From Candidatus Pelagibacter communis (GTDB lineage: Bacteria > Pseudomonadota > Alphaproteobacteria > Pelagibacterales > Pelagibacteraceae), in contig NZ_LANA01000002.1 of the NCBI RefSeq assembly GCF_012932795.1, forward strand, positions 124,001 to 188,000: a stretch of 64,000 nt of DNA, in the 5' to 3' direction. The notes beneath the pieces are model-generated. The model made no database searches. It had not been told where the DNA came from and was given only the letters and a program-made list of their open reading frames with translations. The number at the start of each line of letters is the position of its first letter. Within the stretch, counting starts at the first letter, position 1. Made by a program: the position numbers and the translations under genes. Positions 42,277-51,291 of the stretch are shown one piece after another.

Positions 42277-43401
42277 CTATCTTTGATTTAATTGTATTAC
42301 TTTTCTGTGCTTATTGCCTTTATAACTTGCAAGAGGTCTAATTAATTTATTAGCAGCATGTTGCTCCATAATATGAGCAGACCAGCCTGTAATTCTTGAA
42401 ATTACAAATATTGGTGTAAAGAAATCAGTGTCAAAACCCATCAAATGGTAAGTAGGACCAGTAGGATAATCTACATTAGGATAGATATTTTTTTCTTTAA
42501 TCATTACTTTTTCAACAATGTCATATATTTTTTCAAATGTTTTATCTTTTTTAATGATTGCTACTCTTTTAAAATATTCTCTCATGGTAGGAACTCTTGA
42601 GTCACCACTTTTGTAAACTCTGTGACCAAATCCCATTACCACATCTTTATTTTTAAGAGCTTTAGTAATCCATTTTAAAGCATTCTCAGGTTTTTTAATT
42701 TTCTTCATCATGTGCATTACTTCTTCATTAGCACCACCATGAAGAGGACCTTTTAAACTTGCTATTGCACCTGTGATTGCCCCATGAATATCAGACAAGC
42801 TACTCGTAATAGTTCTTGCTGTAAATGTGGACACGTTAAAACTATGTTCAGCGTATAAAATTAATGAGACATCAAAGGCTTTAACAATTTCTTTATTTGG
42901 AACTTTTCCAAAGCACATATGGAAAAAGTTTTCAGAAAAACTAAGATTTTTCTTTGGAGATATAGTTTTTTTTCCTTTTCTAAGTCTATAAAAAGCAGAC
43001 AATGCAGTAGGTGTTTTTGCAAGAATTCTAATCGCCTTTCTTAAATTTGCTTTAGGTGAGTTATCTTTAGTTTCTTTGTCTTCGAGACCCATAACGCTGA
43101 CAGCTGTTCTTGCAACATCCATTGGATGTGAATTTTTAGGAATTTTTTTTAAAATATCTATTAAGTTTTTTGATAAAGTTATTTCTTTAGATAACTCTTT
43201 CTTAAATTCTTTTAGCTGTTTTTTATTTGGTAATTCTTTATTTAAAATCAAGTAAGCAACTTCTTCAAAGTCACATCTTGCACATAAATCTTGAGCTGCA
43301 TAACCCCTATAAGTTAGAGAGTTAATTTCAGGCATAACTTTTGAAATTTCAGTTTCATCAACAATTATCCCTAGTAAACCTTTTTTAATATCATCACTCA
43401 T
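42277..43401 (-). CDS. prpC: 2-methylcitrate synthase (citrate synthase family)
   Basis: This 374-residue enzyme condenses propionyl-CoA with oxaloacetate. Citrate-synthase catalytic histidines are in AEHSFNVSTF and GFGHRVYK, and GPLHGGANEEVM is the signature loop. The catalytic Asp is in NVDYPTGPTYH. Short length and position after prpB and prpD argue for a methylcitrate synthase over the housekeeping GltA. It overlaps prpB by one base and is the last gene of the prpDBC operon. Confidence 0.92.
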   Translation of the reverse strand: MSDDIKKGLLGIIVDETEISKVMPEINSLTYRGYAAQDLCARCDFEEVAYLILNKELPNKKQLKEFKKELSKEITLSKNLIDILKKIPKNSHPMDVARTAVSVMGLEDKETKDNSPKANLRKAIRILAKTPTALSAFYRLRKGKKTISPKKNLSFSENFFHMCFGKVPNKEIVKAFDVSLILYAEHSFNVSTFTARTITSSLSDIHGAITGAIASLKGPLHGGANEEVMHMMKKIKKPENALKWITKALKNKDVVMGFGHRVYKSGDSRVPTMREYFKRVAIIKKDKTFEKIYDIVEKVMIKEKNIYPNVDYPTGPTYHLMGFDTDFFTPIFVISRITGWSAHIMEQHAANKLIRPLASYKGNKHRKVIQLNQR

Positions 43402-44297
43402 TATTCATGTCCTTCCGTACTAAAGTTATAAATTTTTTCATCTAACGAATTGTATTTTTCATATTCCACTAACTCGTAAAGTCTTTTTCTAGTTTGCATT
43501 TTATCAATTATGTTGTTTTGATGTCCACTCACAAAAATGTCTCTAAGACCATCTTCTACATTTTTCATGGCTAATCTTTGGGTGGTTACTGGATAAATCA
43601 CAATATTATATCCAAAATTTTCTAATTCTTTGTAATTGAATAACTTAGATTTTCCAAATTCAGTCATATTAGCAAGCAAGTAGCATGATAGTTCTTTTCT
43701 AACTTTTTCGAAATCTTTCTCATCATGTAAAGCTTCTGGAAAGATAATTTCAGCTCCAGCATCAATATATGCCTTACATCTATCAATCATCTTATCTATT
43801 CCTTCAACACCTTTAGCATCAGATCTTGCTATAATTTTAAAATTTTTATCTTGCTTAGCTGTAACACATTCTTTAATTTTTTTAACCATTGCTTCAGTTG
43901 AAATTAATTCTTTATTATCTAAGTGCCCACATCTTTTTCTCTCCACTTGATCTTCTAAGTGAACTGCTGAAACCCCAAACTCTTCAAAAGTTTTAATAGT
44001 TTCTGCACAAGACTTAAAGCCAGTGTCAATATCAACAATTGTAGGTAAACTTGTAACTCTAGATATTAAATAAGATCTAGTACTAACATCTTGAAGGGTA
44101 GTTAAACCTATATCTGGAAACCCTAAATCATTAGCCATAACCCCACCTGATACGTAAACAGCGTCATAACCAATTTCTTCAATTAGTTTTGCAGTTAGTG
44201 GGTTATATGCCCCCGGAACTCTTAAAATTTTATTTGATTTTAATTTACTGACAAAGTCAGCTCTTTTTTGACTGGGCTCTTTATCTACAAAATGCAC
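43401..44297 (-). CDS. prpB: 2-methylisocitrate lyase
   Basis: This 298-residue enzyme splits methylisocitrate into pyruvate and succinate. The PEP-mutase/isocitrate-lyase fold is clear, with the YVSGGVMANDLGFPDIGLTT region, metal Asp in IVDIDTGF, and the catalytic Cys at 123 in KRCGHLDNKEL. This signature separates methylisocitrate lyase from isocitrate lyase. It overlaps prpD and prpC by one base each, so the three are translated in register. Confidence 0.94.
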   Translation of the reverse strand: MHFVDKEPSQKRADFVSKLKSNKILRVPGAYNPLTAKLIEEIGYDAVYVSGGVMANDLGFPDIGLTTLQDVSTRSYLISRVTSLPTIVDIDTGFKSCAETIKTFEEFGVSAVHLEDQVERKRCGHLDNKELISTEAMVKKIKECVTAKQDKNFKIIARSDAKGVEGIDKMIDRCKAYIDAGAEIIFPEALHDEKDFEKVRKELSCYLLANMTEFGKSKLFNYKELENFGYNIVIYPVTTQRLAMKNVEDGLRDIFVSGHQNNIIDKMQTRKRLYELVEYEKYNSLDEKIYNFSTEGHE

Positions 44298-45799
44298 TAA
44301 AAAATTCCTTGTTTTGTATTTTTCTTTATCTGACTTCTTTTAACTTGAATATTTAACTTATTTAACTCTCCAGCTTTTAAGTTTTTAAGATTTTGAACAA
44401 CTTTTAAGAAACGAGCACTCTCTTTTTTATCTAAGATACCATCTGTTAACGTTAAGAACTTATTTATATAATTCTGTCTTTTAAATGGACGTGCTCCATA
44501 AGGGTGTGCATCTGCTCTATCTAATTGTTCTATAATTTTCTTACCATTATTTAAAGTAACTACAACTTTTGCACCAAATGATTTATTCTTTGGATTAGGA
44601 TTGTGATATTTTTTAGTCCATTTTTTATCTTCATACGTTGTAATTGATTTCCATATTTTGATTGTACTTTTTCTATTGGCTCTTTGCTTAGTATAAGATT
44701 TTACATGATGCCAATCAGCATCCTCAAGCGCTACAGCAAAAATATACATTATTGAATGATCTAAAGTTTCTCTACTTGCATTTGGATCCATTTTTTGAGG
44801 ATCATTTGCACCAGTACCAATTACATAATGAGTGTGATGACTTGTATATAAGTCAATTTTTTTTATCTGATTAAGATTATCTATCTTCGTATTTAGTTTT
44901 TTTGCAATATCGATTAAAGCTTGAGCCTGATACTCTGCAGAATACTCTTTAGTATAAGTCTCAAGGATAGCTTTTTTTGACTCCTTTTTTTTTGGTAGGG
45001 GGACATTGTATAAAGCTTTTTTTCCATCTAAAATTCTAGCAATCACGCTATCCTCACCTTCATAGATAGGACTCGGAGCTCCTTCACCTCTCATAGATCT
45101 ATCAACAGCTTCAATGGCAAGCTTACCTGCATGCGCTGGTGCAAACGCTTTCCAACTTGAAATTTCACCTTTTCTAGATTGTCTTGTTGATATTGTTGTA
45201 TGTAATGCTTGTTGAATAGCCTGATAAATTGTTTCAGTGTTTAATTTTAACATGGTGCCTAAGCCTGCAGCAACGCTAGGTCCTAGATGAGCAATATGAT
45301 CAATTCTATGTTTATGAAGACAAATACCTTTTACCAAGTTAACCTGAACTTCATAAGCTGTAATAATTCCCCTCAAAAGATCTAAACCACTTTTTTTATT
45401 TTGTTGTGCAACACTTAACAGTGGAGGAATATTGTCACCTGGATGACTGTAATCTGCAGCTAAAAAAGTATCATGAAAATCAAGCTCTCTAACTGCTGTT
45501 CCATTGGACCAAGCAGCCCACTCACAATCAAATTTTTGTTTTGAATCTATTCCAAATAAAGTTGCACCATTTTTTCTTGGGTGTTTTAATGCCATTTCTC
45601 TAGAAGAGGTTACAGCTTTTCTATTTAAAGAGGCAATAGCAACAGAAGCGTTATCAATTATTCTATTGATAACCATTTCAATTGAATCTTTATTTAATTT
45701 TGCATTATCAGACGCAATCTCAGCAATCTTCCAAGCTAACTGATTTTTTTTAGGTAAATGTATTTTAGATGAATAAACTTTAATTTTATGTGAAATCAC
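44297..45799 (-). CDS. prpD: 2-methylcitrate dehydratase (MmgE/PrpD family)
   Basis: This 500-residue enzyme dehydrates 2-methylcitrate in propionate degradation. Typical segments are [26 protein letters not shown] early on, [15 protein letters not shown], and the C-terminal [20 protein letters not shown]. The start is a GTG with an AAGGAG ribosome site about seven bases upstream. It is the first gene of prpDBC. No acnD/prpF pair accompanies it, consistent with the PrpD route. Propionyl-CoA could come from DMSP, odd-chain fatty acids or branched amino acids. Confidence 0.93.
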   Translation of the reverse strand: MISHKIKVYSSKIHLPKKNQLAWKIAEIASDNAKLNKDSIEMVINRIIDNASVAIASLNRKAVTSSREMALKHPRKNGATLFGIDSKQKFDCEWAAWSNGTAVRELDFHDTFLAADYSHPGDNIPPLLSVAQQNKKSGLDLLRGIITAYEVQVNLVKGICLHKHRIDHIAHLGPSVAAGLGTMLKLNTETIYQAIQQALHTTISTRQSRKGEISSWKAFAPAHAGKLAIEAVDRSMRGEGAPSPIYEGEDSVIARILDGKKALYNVPLPKKKESKKAILETYTKEYSAEYQAQALIDIAKKLNTKIDNLNQIKKIDLYTSHHTHYVIGTGANDPQKMDPNASRETLDHSIMYIFAVALEDADWHHVKSYTKQRANRKSTIKIWKSITTYEDKKWTKKYHNPNPKNKSFGAKVVVTLNNGKKIIEQLDRADAHPYGARPFKRQNYINKFLTLTDGILDKKESARFLKVVQNLKNLKAGELNKLNIQVKRSQIKKNTKQGIF

Positions 45800-45849
45800 A
45801 AATCTCCTTAATTTTTATGAACTTATTAATAATAAGAAAAAAAATTAAA

Positions 45850-46539
45850 TCAATCTTTTAAGTAAGTAGAAACTATTTTTTCAACACCAATAAAGTCTTT
45901 TATTAAATGATTATGGTAAATTTCATTAGTATTTTTTTCTGTGTAACCATTTTCCAACAAGATTACAGGAATTGAAGCTGCTTTTGCTGCATTTGCATCA
46001 GTTTCACTATCTCCAATCATTAAAGAATTTTTAATATCTCCACCTAAGATTTCAATTATATTTGTAATGTGTCTTGGGTCAGGTTTGCAATAATCAAAAG
46101 TATCTGATCCGGCAACGTATTCAAAGTAATCATAAATACCAATTTTTTTTAAAAGATCTATTGCTAGGCGCTCTTGTTTGTTAGTACAAACAGCCATAGA
46201 AATATTTTTTACTTTGCACCATTTTAAAAATTCTTTAACTCCATTTATGAGAGTGCTTTGATTAATAATATTTCTCCCATAATATTCAACAAAATCTTTA
46301 GACATTTTATCTTTAATTTTTTGATCAGTCACACTGTGATATTCTTTTTTTGCTTGACCCCAAATAGATCTACCAATTAATGCACCAGCACCTTGACCTA
46401 CTAGTTTTCTGATTTCTTCTGTTGATTTAGTTGGAAAACCATATTTTTTCATTACATAGTTGTGTGCCCCCATTAAATCAGGCGCTGTATCAACAAGTGT
46501 TCCATCAAGATCAAATAAAATTGTGTAATTTTGAGTCAT
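45850..46539 (-). CDS. gph: Phosphoglycolate phosphatase (HAD superfamily)
   Basis: This 229-residue phosphatase has HAD motif I FDLDGTLVDTAPDL at residues 9-22, motif II with CTNKQ near residue 119, a lysine in YCKPDPRH, and motif III-like MIGDSETDANAAKAA. The motif I context (DTAPDL) is typical of Gph. It would detoxify phosphoglycolate from DNA repair. A paralogous HAD phosphatase specificity is possible. It lies 50 bases upstream of prpD on the same strand. Confidence 0.88.
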   Translation of the reverse strand: MTQNYTILFDLDGTLVDTAPDLMGAHNYVMKKYGFPTKSTEEIRKLVGQGAGALIGRSIWGQAKKEYHSVTDQKIKDKMSKDFVEYYGRNIINQSTLINGVKEFLKWCKVKNISMAVCTNKQERLAIDLLKKIGIYDYFEYVAGSDTFDYCKPDPRHITNIIEILGGDIKNSLMIGDSETDANAAKAASIPVILLENGYTEKNTNEIYHNHLIKDFIGVEKIVSTYLKD

Positions 46540-46609
46540 TAATAAAGTATTTTTAAGAAATAAATTGTGAATTAAGTTAACTATACACTTAATATAAATA
46601 TATTTCTAG

Positions 46610-47233
46610 ATGAAACAAATAAATTCTAATATTGACCAAGAAAAACTACGTAAATTTTTTATCAAGTCTGGTGTAAAAATGATTGGACCAGAAACTGTTT
46701 TTTTTTCAAAAGATACAAAGATTGGAAAAAATGTTACTATTAATCCTTATGTTGTCATTGGACCAAAAGTTAAAATTGGAAATAATGTAATTGTAAACTC
46801 ATTTTCTCATCTAGAAGATTGTAAAATAAAAAATAAAGTTGAAGTTGGACCTTATGCAAGATTAAGGCCGGGGACTATTCTAGAAGATGAATCAAGAATT
46901 GGAAATTTTGTTGAAGTTAAAAAAAGTATAATTGGAAAAAAATCAAAAATTAATCATTTGTCGTATATTGGTGACAGTGAAATAGGCAAAAGTGTAAATG
47001 TAGGGGCGGGTACAATTACCTGTAATTATGATGGTGTTAAAAAAAGTAAAACAAAAATTAAAGACAATGTATTTATTGGCTCCAATTCATCATTGGTTGC
47101 GCCCATTACTGTTGAAAAAGATAGCACTGTTGGAGCTGGCTCAGTGATTACAAAAAAAGTTAAAAAAAAGTCCTTAGCTTTAACTAGAAGCTCACAAATA
47201 GAAGTTAAAAACTATAAAAGAAGATTAAAATAA
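46610..47233 (+). CDS. glmU: GlmU acetyltransferase domain only (no uridyltransferase domain)
   Basis: This 207-residue left-handed beta-helix protein matches the C-terminal half of GlmU: SFSHLED, GPYARLRPGT, GNFVEVKKS, the catalytic histidine at 116 in INHLSYIGD, then GAGTITCNYDG and IGSNSSLVAP. The N-terminal pyrophosphorylase half (about 230 residues in normal GlmU) is absent. The upstream DNA is the 5' region of gph on the other strand, so this is not a local frameshift. It would make N-acetylglucosamine-1-phosphate, leaving UDP-GlcNAc formation to another protein. It is two bases from glmS. Confidence 0.88.
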   Translation: MKQINSNIDQEKLRKFFIKSGVKMIGPETVFFSKDTKIGKNVTINPYVVIGPKVKIGNNVIVNSFSHLEDCKIKNKVEVGPYARLRPGTILEDESRIGNFVEVKKSIIGKKSKINHLSYIGDSEIGKSVNVGAGTITCNYDGVKKSKTKIKDNVFIGSNSSLVAPITVEKDSTVGAGSVITKKVKKKSLALTRSSQIEVKNYKRRLK

Positions 47234-47234
47234 T

Positions 47235-49055
47235 ATGTGTGGGATAATAGGAATAGCTAGCAATAAACCAGTTTCAGCTGCAATCATCAACTCTCTTAGA
47301 AAGTTAGAGTATAGGGGGTATGACTCTTCAGGTATTGCAACTTTATCAGAGGGAATTCTAAATGAAGCAAAATCAGAAGGTAGAGTTGATATTTTAGAAA
47401 AAAATCTTGCAGTTAAAAAAATGTCAGGTCTAATTGGAATCGGTCACGTTAGATGGGCAACTCATGGAATTCCAAACACTATTAATGCACATCCTCATTC
47501 TTCAGAAAGTGTATCTGTAGTTCATAATGGTATTATTGAAAATTCTACGATTTTAAAGAAGCATTTAATCAACAAGGGTCATTTATTTAAATCTCAGACA
47601 GATACGGAGGTAATTGTTCATTTAATAACAGAATATTTAAAAGAACTTAATTTAAAAGATGCAATTATTAAAACTCTTAAGCAACTTCATGGAAGTTTTG
47701 CTCTAGGTATAATTTTTAAAGATCAGCCTGATCTTATAGTGGGTGCAAGAAGAGGCTCACCACTTGCAGTTGGTTATGGTCCTAACGAAAATTATCTAGG
47801 GTCAGACTCTTACGCTTTAAAATCTATGACTAATAAAATTTCATATTTAGATGATGGAGAATTTTGCATCATAAAAAAAGACCAGGTTGAGTTTTTTGAC
47901 GAAGAAGGCTTAAAAGTTAATAAAAAAGTTTTAGAATTATCTTCTAAAGAACAGGATTATGACAAAGGTGACTTTAAACATTTTATGGCTAAAGAAATTG
48001 AAGAACAGCCAACAACACTAAAAAACTGCATAAATGAATATATTGATAAAATTAATAACGACATCAATATTTATAATTTTCCGTGGGATATAAAAGAAAT
48101 TTCTTCAGTAACATTAATTGGCTGTGGAACAGCTTACCATTCTTGTTTAATGGCAAAGTATTGGTTTGAAGAGAATACCACACTTGATGTAACTACTGAT
48201 ATTGCATCTGAGTTCAGATATCGAAAAAATAGATTTAAGAATGATAATTTATATATTTTTGTTTCTCAATCTGGTGAAACAGCAGACACTTATGCTGCTT
48301 TAGATTTATGCAATAAAAATAACATGAAAACTTGCAGTGTTGTTAATGTTGTAGAAAGTTCTATTGCAAGAGACTCTAAATTTGTTTTGCCAATTCATTG
48401 TGGCCCTGAAATTGGTGTAGCCTCTACAAAAGCTTTCATGGGTCAAATGCTAGTTCTTTATATCTTGGTATTAAAACTAGGAATTTTAAAAAAAAATTTA
48501 GATAAAAATTTGTATTTCGATAAAGTTAAAGATTTAAAAGCATTACCTAAGTTAGTTGAACAAACATTGTTAACTGAAAGTAGAATTCAAACAGTATCGA
48601 GCACTTTTACAGATGCAAAAGGTTCAATGTTTTTAGGCAGAGGTTTTTCTTATCCAATTGCATTAGAAGGAGCCTTAAAGTTGAAGGAATTAGCCTATGT
48701 TCATGCAGAAGGGTACCCTGCTGGTGAGATGAAACATGGCCCTTTAGCTTTAATTGAAGATGGAATGCCAGTTGTTATCTTAGCTCCAAGAGATAATTAT
48801 TATAAAAAAACGATTTCTAATATGCAGGAAGTAATTGCTAGAGGCGCCAAAGTTTTATTAATTACAAATAAAAGTAAAGACGAAGTAGTTTCTGAAAATA
48901 TTTGGGAAACTATTGAAGTTGAAAACACTAACGATGATTTGCTTCCATTTTTATTAACAATTCCTTTACAAAAATTAGCTTATTATTCAGCTCTTAAAAA
49001 AGGTTATGATATTGATAAGCCTAGAAATTTAGCAAAATCAGTCACTGTTGAATAA
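47235..49055 (+). CDS. glmS: Glutamine-fructose-6-phosphate aminotransferase
   Basis: This 606-residue enzyme makes glucosamine-6-phosphate, the first step of amino-sugar synthesis. The N-terminal nucleophile cysteine follows the start (MCGIIGIA). The glutaminase domain has RWATHG and HNGIIEN. Two SIS domains follow, with IGCGTAYHS, SQSGETADT and GRGFSYPIALEGALKLKE. The C terminus DKPRNLAKSVTVE is canonical. It lies directly behind the acetyltransferase gene, the same pairing as glmU-glmS elsewhere. Confidence 0.97.
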   Translation: MCGIIGIASNKPVSAAIINSLRKLEYRGYDSSGIATLSEGILNEAKSEGRVDILEKNLAVKKMSGLIGIGHVRWATHGIPNTINAHPHSSESVSVVHNGIIENSTILKKHLINKGHLFKSQTDTEVIVHLITEYLKELNLKDAIIKTLKQLHGSFALGIIFKDQPDLIVGARRGSPLAVGYGPNENYLGSDSYALKSMTNKISYLDDGEFCIIKKDQVEFFDEEGLKVNKKVLELSSKEQDYDKGDFKHFMAKEIEEQPTTLKNCINEYIDKINNDINIYNFPWDIKEISSVTLIGCGTAYHSCLMAKYWFEENTTLDVTTDIASEFRYRKNRFKNDNLYIFVSQSGETADTYAALDLCNKNNMKTCSVVNVVESSIARDSKFVLPIHCGPEIGVASTKAFMGQMLVLYILVLKLGILKKNLDKNLYFDKVKDLKALPKLVEQTLLTESRIQTVSSTFTDAKGSMFLGRGFSYPIALEGALKLKELAYVHAEGYPAGEMKHGPLALIEDGMPVVILAPRDNYYKKTISNMQEVIARGAKVLLITNKSKDEVVSENIWETIEVENTNDDLLPFLLTIPLQKLAYYSALKKGYDIDKPRNLAKSVTVE

Positions 49056-49090
49056 TAATTAAACTCTGCTACAACACCCCTAGGTTGAAT

Positions 49091-50470
49091 ATGAAAAATT
49101 GGAAAATAAATAGTTGGAGAAATTATCCTGTAAAACACATTCCGGAATATCCGGATAAAAAAGAATTGGACGGAGTTCTAAATAAAATTAAAGACTTTCC
49201 TCCATTGGTTTTTGCTGGTGAAACAAGACACTTAAAAGAACAACTTGCCGAAGTGGTTGATGGAAAAGCTTTTCTTTTACAAGGAGGAGATTGTGCAGAA
49301 AGTTTTGCTGAATTCCATCCTGACAACATTAGAGATACATTTAAGTTAATACTTCAGATGTCACTAGTGCTTACTTATTCGGCTTCGGTGCCAGTCATTA
49401 AATTAGGAAGAATTGCAGGACAATTTTCCAAACCGAGAAGTTCACCAATTGAAAATATCGATGGAGTTGAGCTACCTAGTTATTTGGGTGACAATATTAA
49501 TGGAATGGAATTTAATAAAAAAGCAAGGATTCCAGATCCTAAAAGACTATTTAAAGCCTATTCTCAATCAGCATCAACTCTTAATCTTATAAGAGCATTT
49601 TCTCATGGTGGATTTGCTGACCTTAAAAAAGTACATACATGGAACTTAAGTTTTATTAAAAACAGTCCAACAGCTAAAAAATTTAAAGAGCTAGAAGATA
49701 GAATAGCAGATGCATTAGCTTTTATGGATGCTTGTGGAATTAATTCTGATTTTAATAGAAGATTAAAAACTGTAAACTTTTGGACTTCACATGAGGCTTT
49801 ACTACTTCCATTTGAGCAAGCAATGACAAGAGTAGATTCTACTTCAGGTGAATATCATGATACTTCATCACACTTTGTTTGGATAGGTGATAGAACTAGA
49901 CAATTAGATGGAGGACATGTTGAGTTTTGTAGAGGAATCGAAAACCCTATTGGAATTAAATGTGGCCCAACATTAAAAGCAGAAGACTTAATAAATCTTT
50001 GCAATAAAATTAATCCAAAAAATGAAAAAGGTAAAATAACTTTAATTTCTAGATTCGGTCACGAAAATGTTTCTAAATTTTTACCAAAATTAATTAGAGC
50101 AATTAAAAAAGAGGGCTTAAACGTAATATGGTCATGTGATCCTTGTCATGGAAATACAATTAAAGCCACAACTGGGTTTAAAACAAGACCATTTAATAGT
50201 GTTGTTAAAGAAGTAAAAAATGTTTTTGAATGTCATCAAAGTGAAGGAAGTTATGCAGGTGGATTACATATTGAAATGACAGGTCAAGATGTTACAGAAT
50301 GTACTGGTGGTGCTCAGAAAATATCTGATCAAGACTTATCTAGTCGTTATCACACTCATTGTGACCCAAGACTTAATGCTAATCAAGCATTAGAGTTAGC
50401 CTTTTTAATTTCTGATGAAATTAAAAAAAATGCAGCATATTCTAAAAAAAACATTAAAGCGGCATCTTAA
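49091..50470 (+). CDS. aroG: Class II 3-deoxy-7-phosphoheptulonate (DAHP) synthase
   Basis: This enzyme condenses PEP and erythrose-4-phosphate at the entry to aromatic amino acid synthesis. The frame extends to a TTG at 49085, but the ATG at 49091 is preferred, giving 459 residues. Class II features are QGGDCAESFAEFHPDNIRD, KLGRIAGQFSKPRSSP, GHVEFCRGIENPIGIKCGP, the metal-site WSCDPCHGNT and GGLHIEMTGQDVTECTGG. Length fits the plant-like class. It follows glmS by 35 bases. Confidence 0.95.
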   Translation: MKNWKINSWRNYPVKHIPEYPDKKELDGVLNKIKDFPPLVFAGETRHLKEQLAEVVDGKAFLLQGGDCAESFAEFHPDNIRDTFKLILQMSLVLTYSASVPVIKLGRIAGQFSKPRSSPIENIDGVELPSYLGDNINGMEFNKKARIPDPKRLFKAYSQSASTLNLIRAFSHGGFADLKKVHTWNLSFIKNSPTAKKFKELEDRIADALAFMDACGINSDFNRRLKTVNFWTSHEALLLPFEQAMTRVDSTSGEYHDTSSHFVWIGDRTRQLDGGHVEFCRGIENPIGIKCGPTLKAEDLINLCNKINPKNEKGKITLISRFGHENVSKFLPKLIRAIKKEGLNVIWSCDPCHGNTIKATTGFKTRPFNSVVKEVKNVFECHQSEGSYAGGLHIEMTGQDVTECTGGAQKISDQDLSSRYHTHCDPRLNANQALELAFLISDEIKKNAAYSKKNIKAAS

Positions 50471-50472
50471 AC

Positions 50473-50491
50473 AATTGTATTAAATACAATT
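50473..50491. promoter_or_regulatory. Perfect 19-base palindrome upstream of nadE
   Basis: AATTGTATT-A-AATACAATT lies between the DAHP synthase stop and the nadE start. The single central base makes an RNA hairpin unlikely and a dimeric repressor site more plausible. In A+T-rich DNA chance palindromes occur, so support is modest. Confidence 0.4.
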
Positions 50492-50508
50492 TCGATTAAA
50501 TTTAAACA

Positions 50509-51246
50509 ATGAAACCATTAGAAAAAGCGCAATTTATAAGCAGTTGGATTAAAGATTACGTAGAAAAGATGCCAAGTAAAGCTCAATCTTTAGTTATTGG
50601 AATTTCAGGTGGAATAGACTCCTCTGTATCAAGCACGTTAAGTGCAATGACAGGTATAAAAACAATTGTTTTATCAATGCCAATTAAACAAAAATCATCA
50701 CAACATGACTTAAGTTTAAAACACCAAGAATGGCTTACAAACAATTTTAATAATGTTGAGGCTCATACAATAAATTTAGATAAACTATTTGAAACATTTG
50801 AAGGCACTTTGTCTAATTTTGATAGCGAACATGGTATGGCAAATTCTAGAGCAAGAATCAGAATGACTACTCTTTATCAGGTAGCTGCATCAAACAAAGG
50901 TATTGTAGTTGGTACTGGCAATAAAGTTGAAGATTTTGGAGTAGGGTTTTACACAAAATATGGAGATGGTGGGGTAGATATTTCTCCTATTGCAGATTGC
51001 AATAAATCTGAAGTATGGGAAGTAGGTAAATCTCTAAATATACTACAAGAGATAATTGACGCCGCTCCAACAGATGGATTATGGGATGATGCCAGAACTG
51101 ACGAAGGTCAATTAGGTCTAAAATATGAAGATTTAGAAGAAGCAATGAATAACGTTAACTCAACAAATCGTGAAAAATACGAAAAAATAAGAAAGATGAA
51201 CCTTCATAAAATGGAACCAATTCCAGTTTGTAAGATTCCCAACTAA
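50509..51246 (+). CDS. nadE: NAD synthetase, ammonia-dependent
   Basis: This 245-residue enzyme makes NAD from deamido-NAD, ATP and ammonia. The PP-loop motif is ISGGIDSSVS near residue 34. GTGNKVEDFGVGFYTKYGDGGVDISPI is the conserved substrate loop (shown as its landmarks GTGNKVED and GDGGVD), and KSEVWEVGK follows. No glutaminase domain is attached, so ammonia is the likely nitrogen donor. A palindrome sits 18 bases before the start. Confidence 0.95.
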   Translation: MKPLEKAQFISSWIKDYVEKMPSKAQSLVIGISGGIDSSVSSTLSAMTGIKTIVLSMPIKQKSSQHDLSLKHQEWLTNNFNNVEAHTINLDKLFETFEGTLSNFDSEHGMANSRARIRMTTLYQVAASNKGIVVGTGNKVEDFGVGFYTKYGDGGVDISPIADCNKSEVWEVGKSLNILQEIIDAAPTDGLWDDARTDEGQLGLKYEDLEEAMNNVNSTNREKYEKIRKMNLHKMEPIPVCKIPN

Positions 51247-51291
51247 TCTTATAGATTCACAAACCTATAATTAAAGTATAATTCTAAGATA

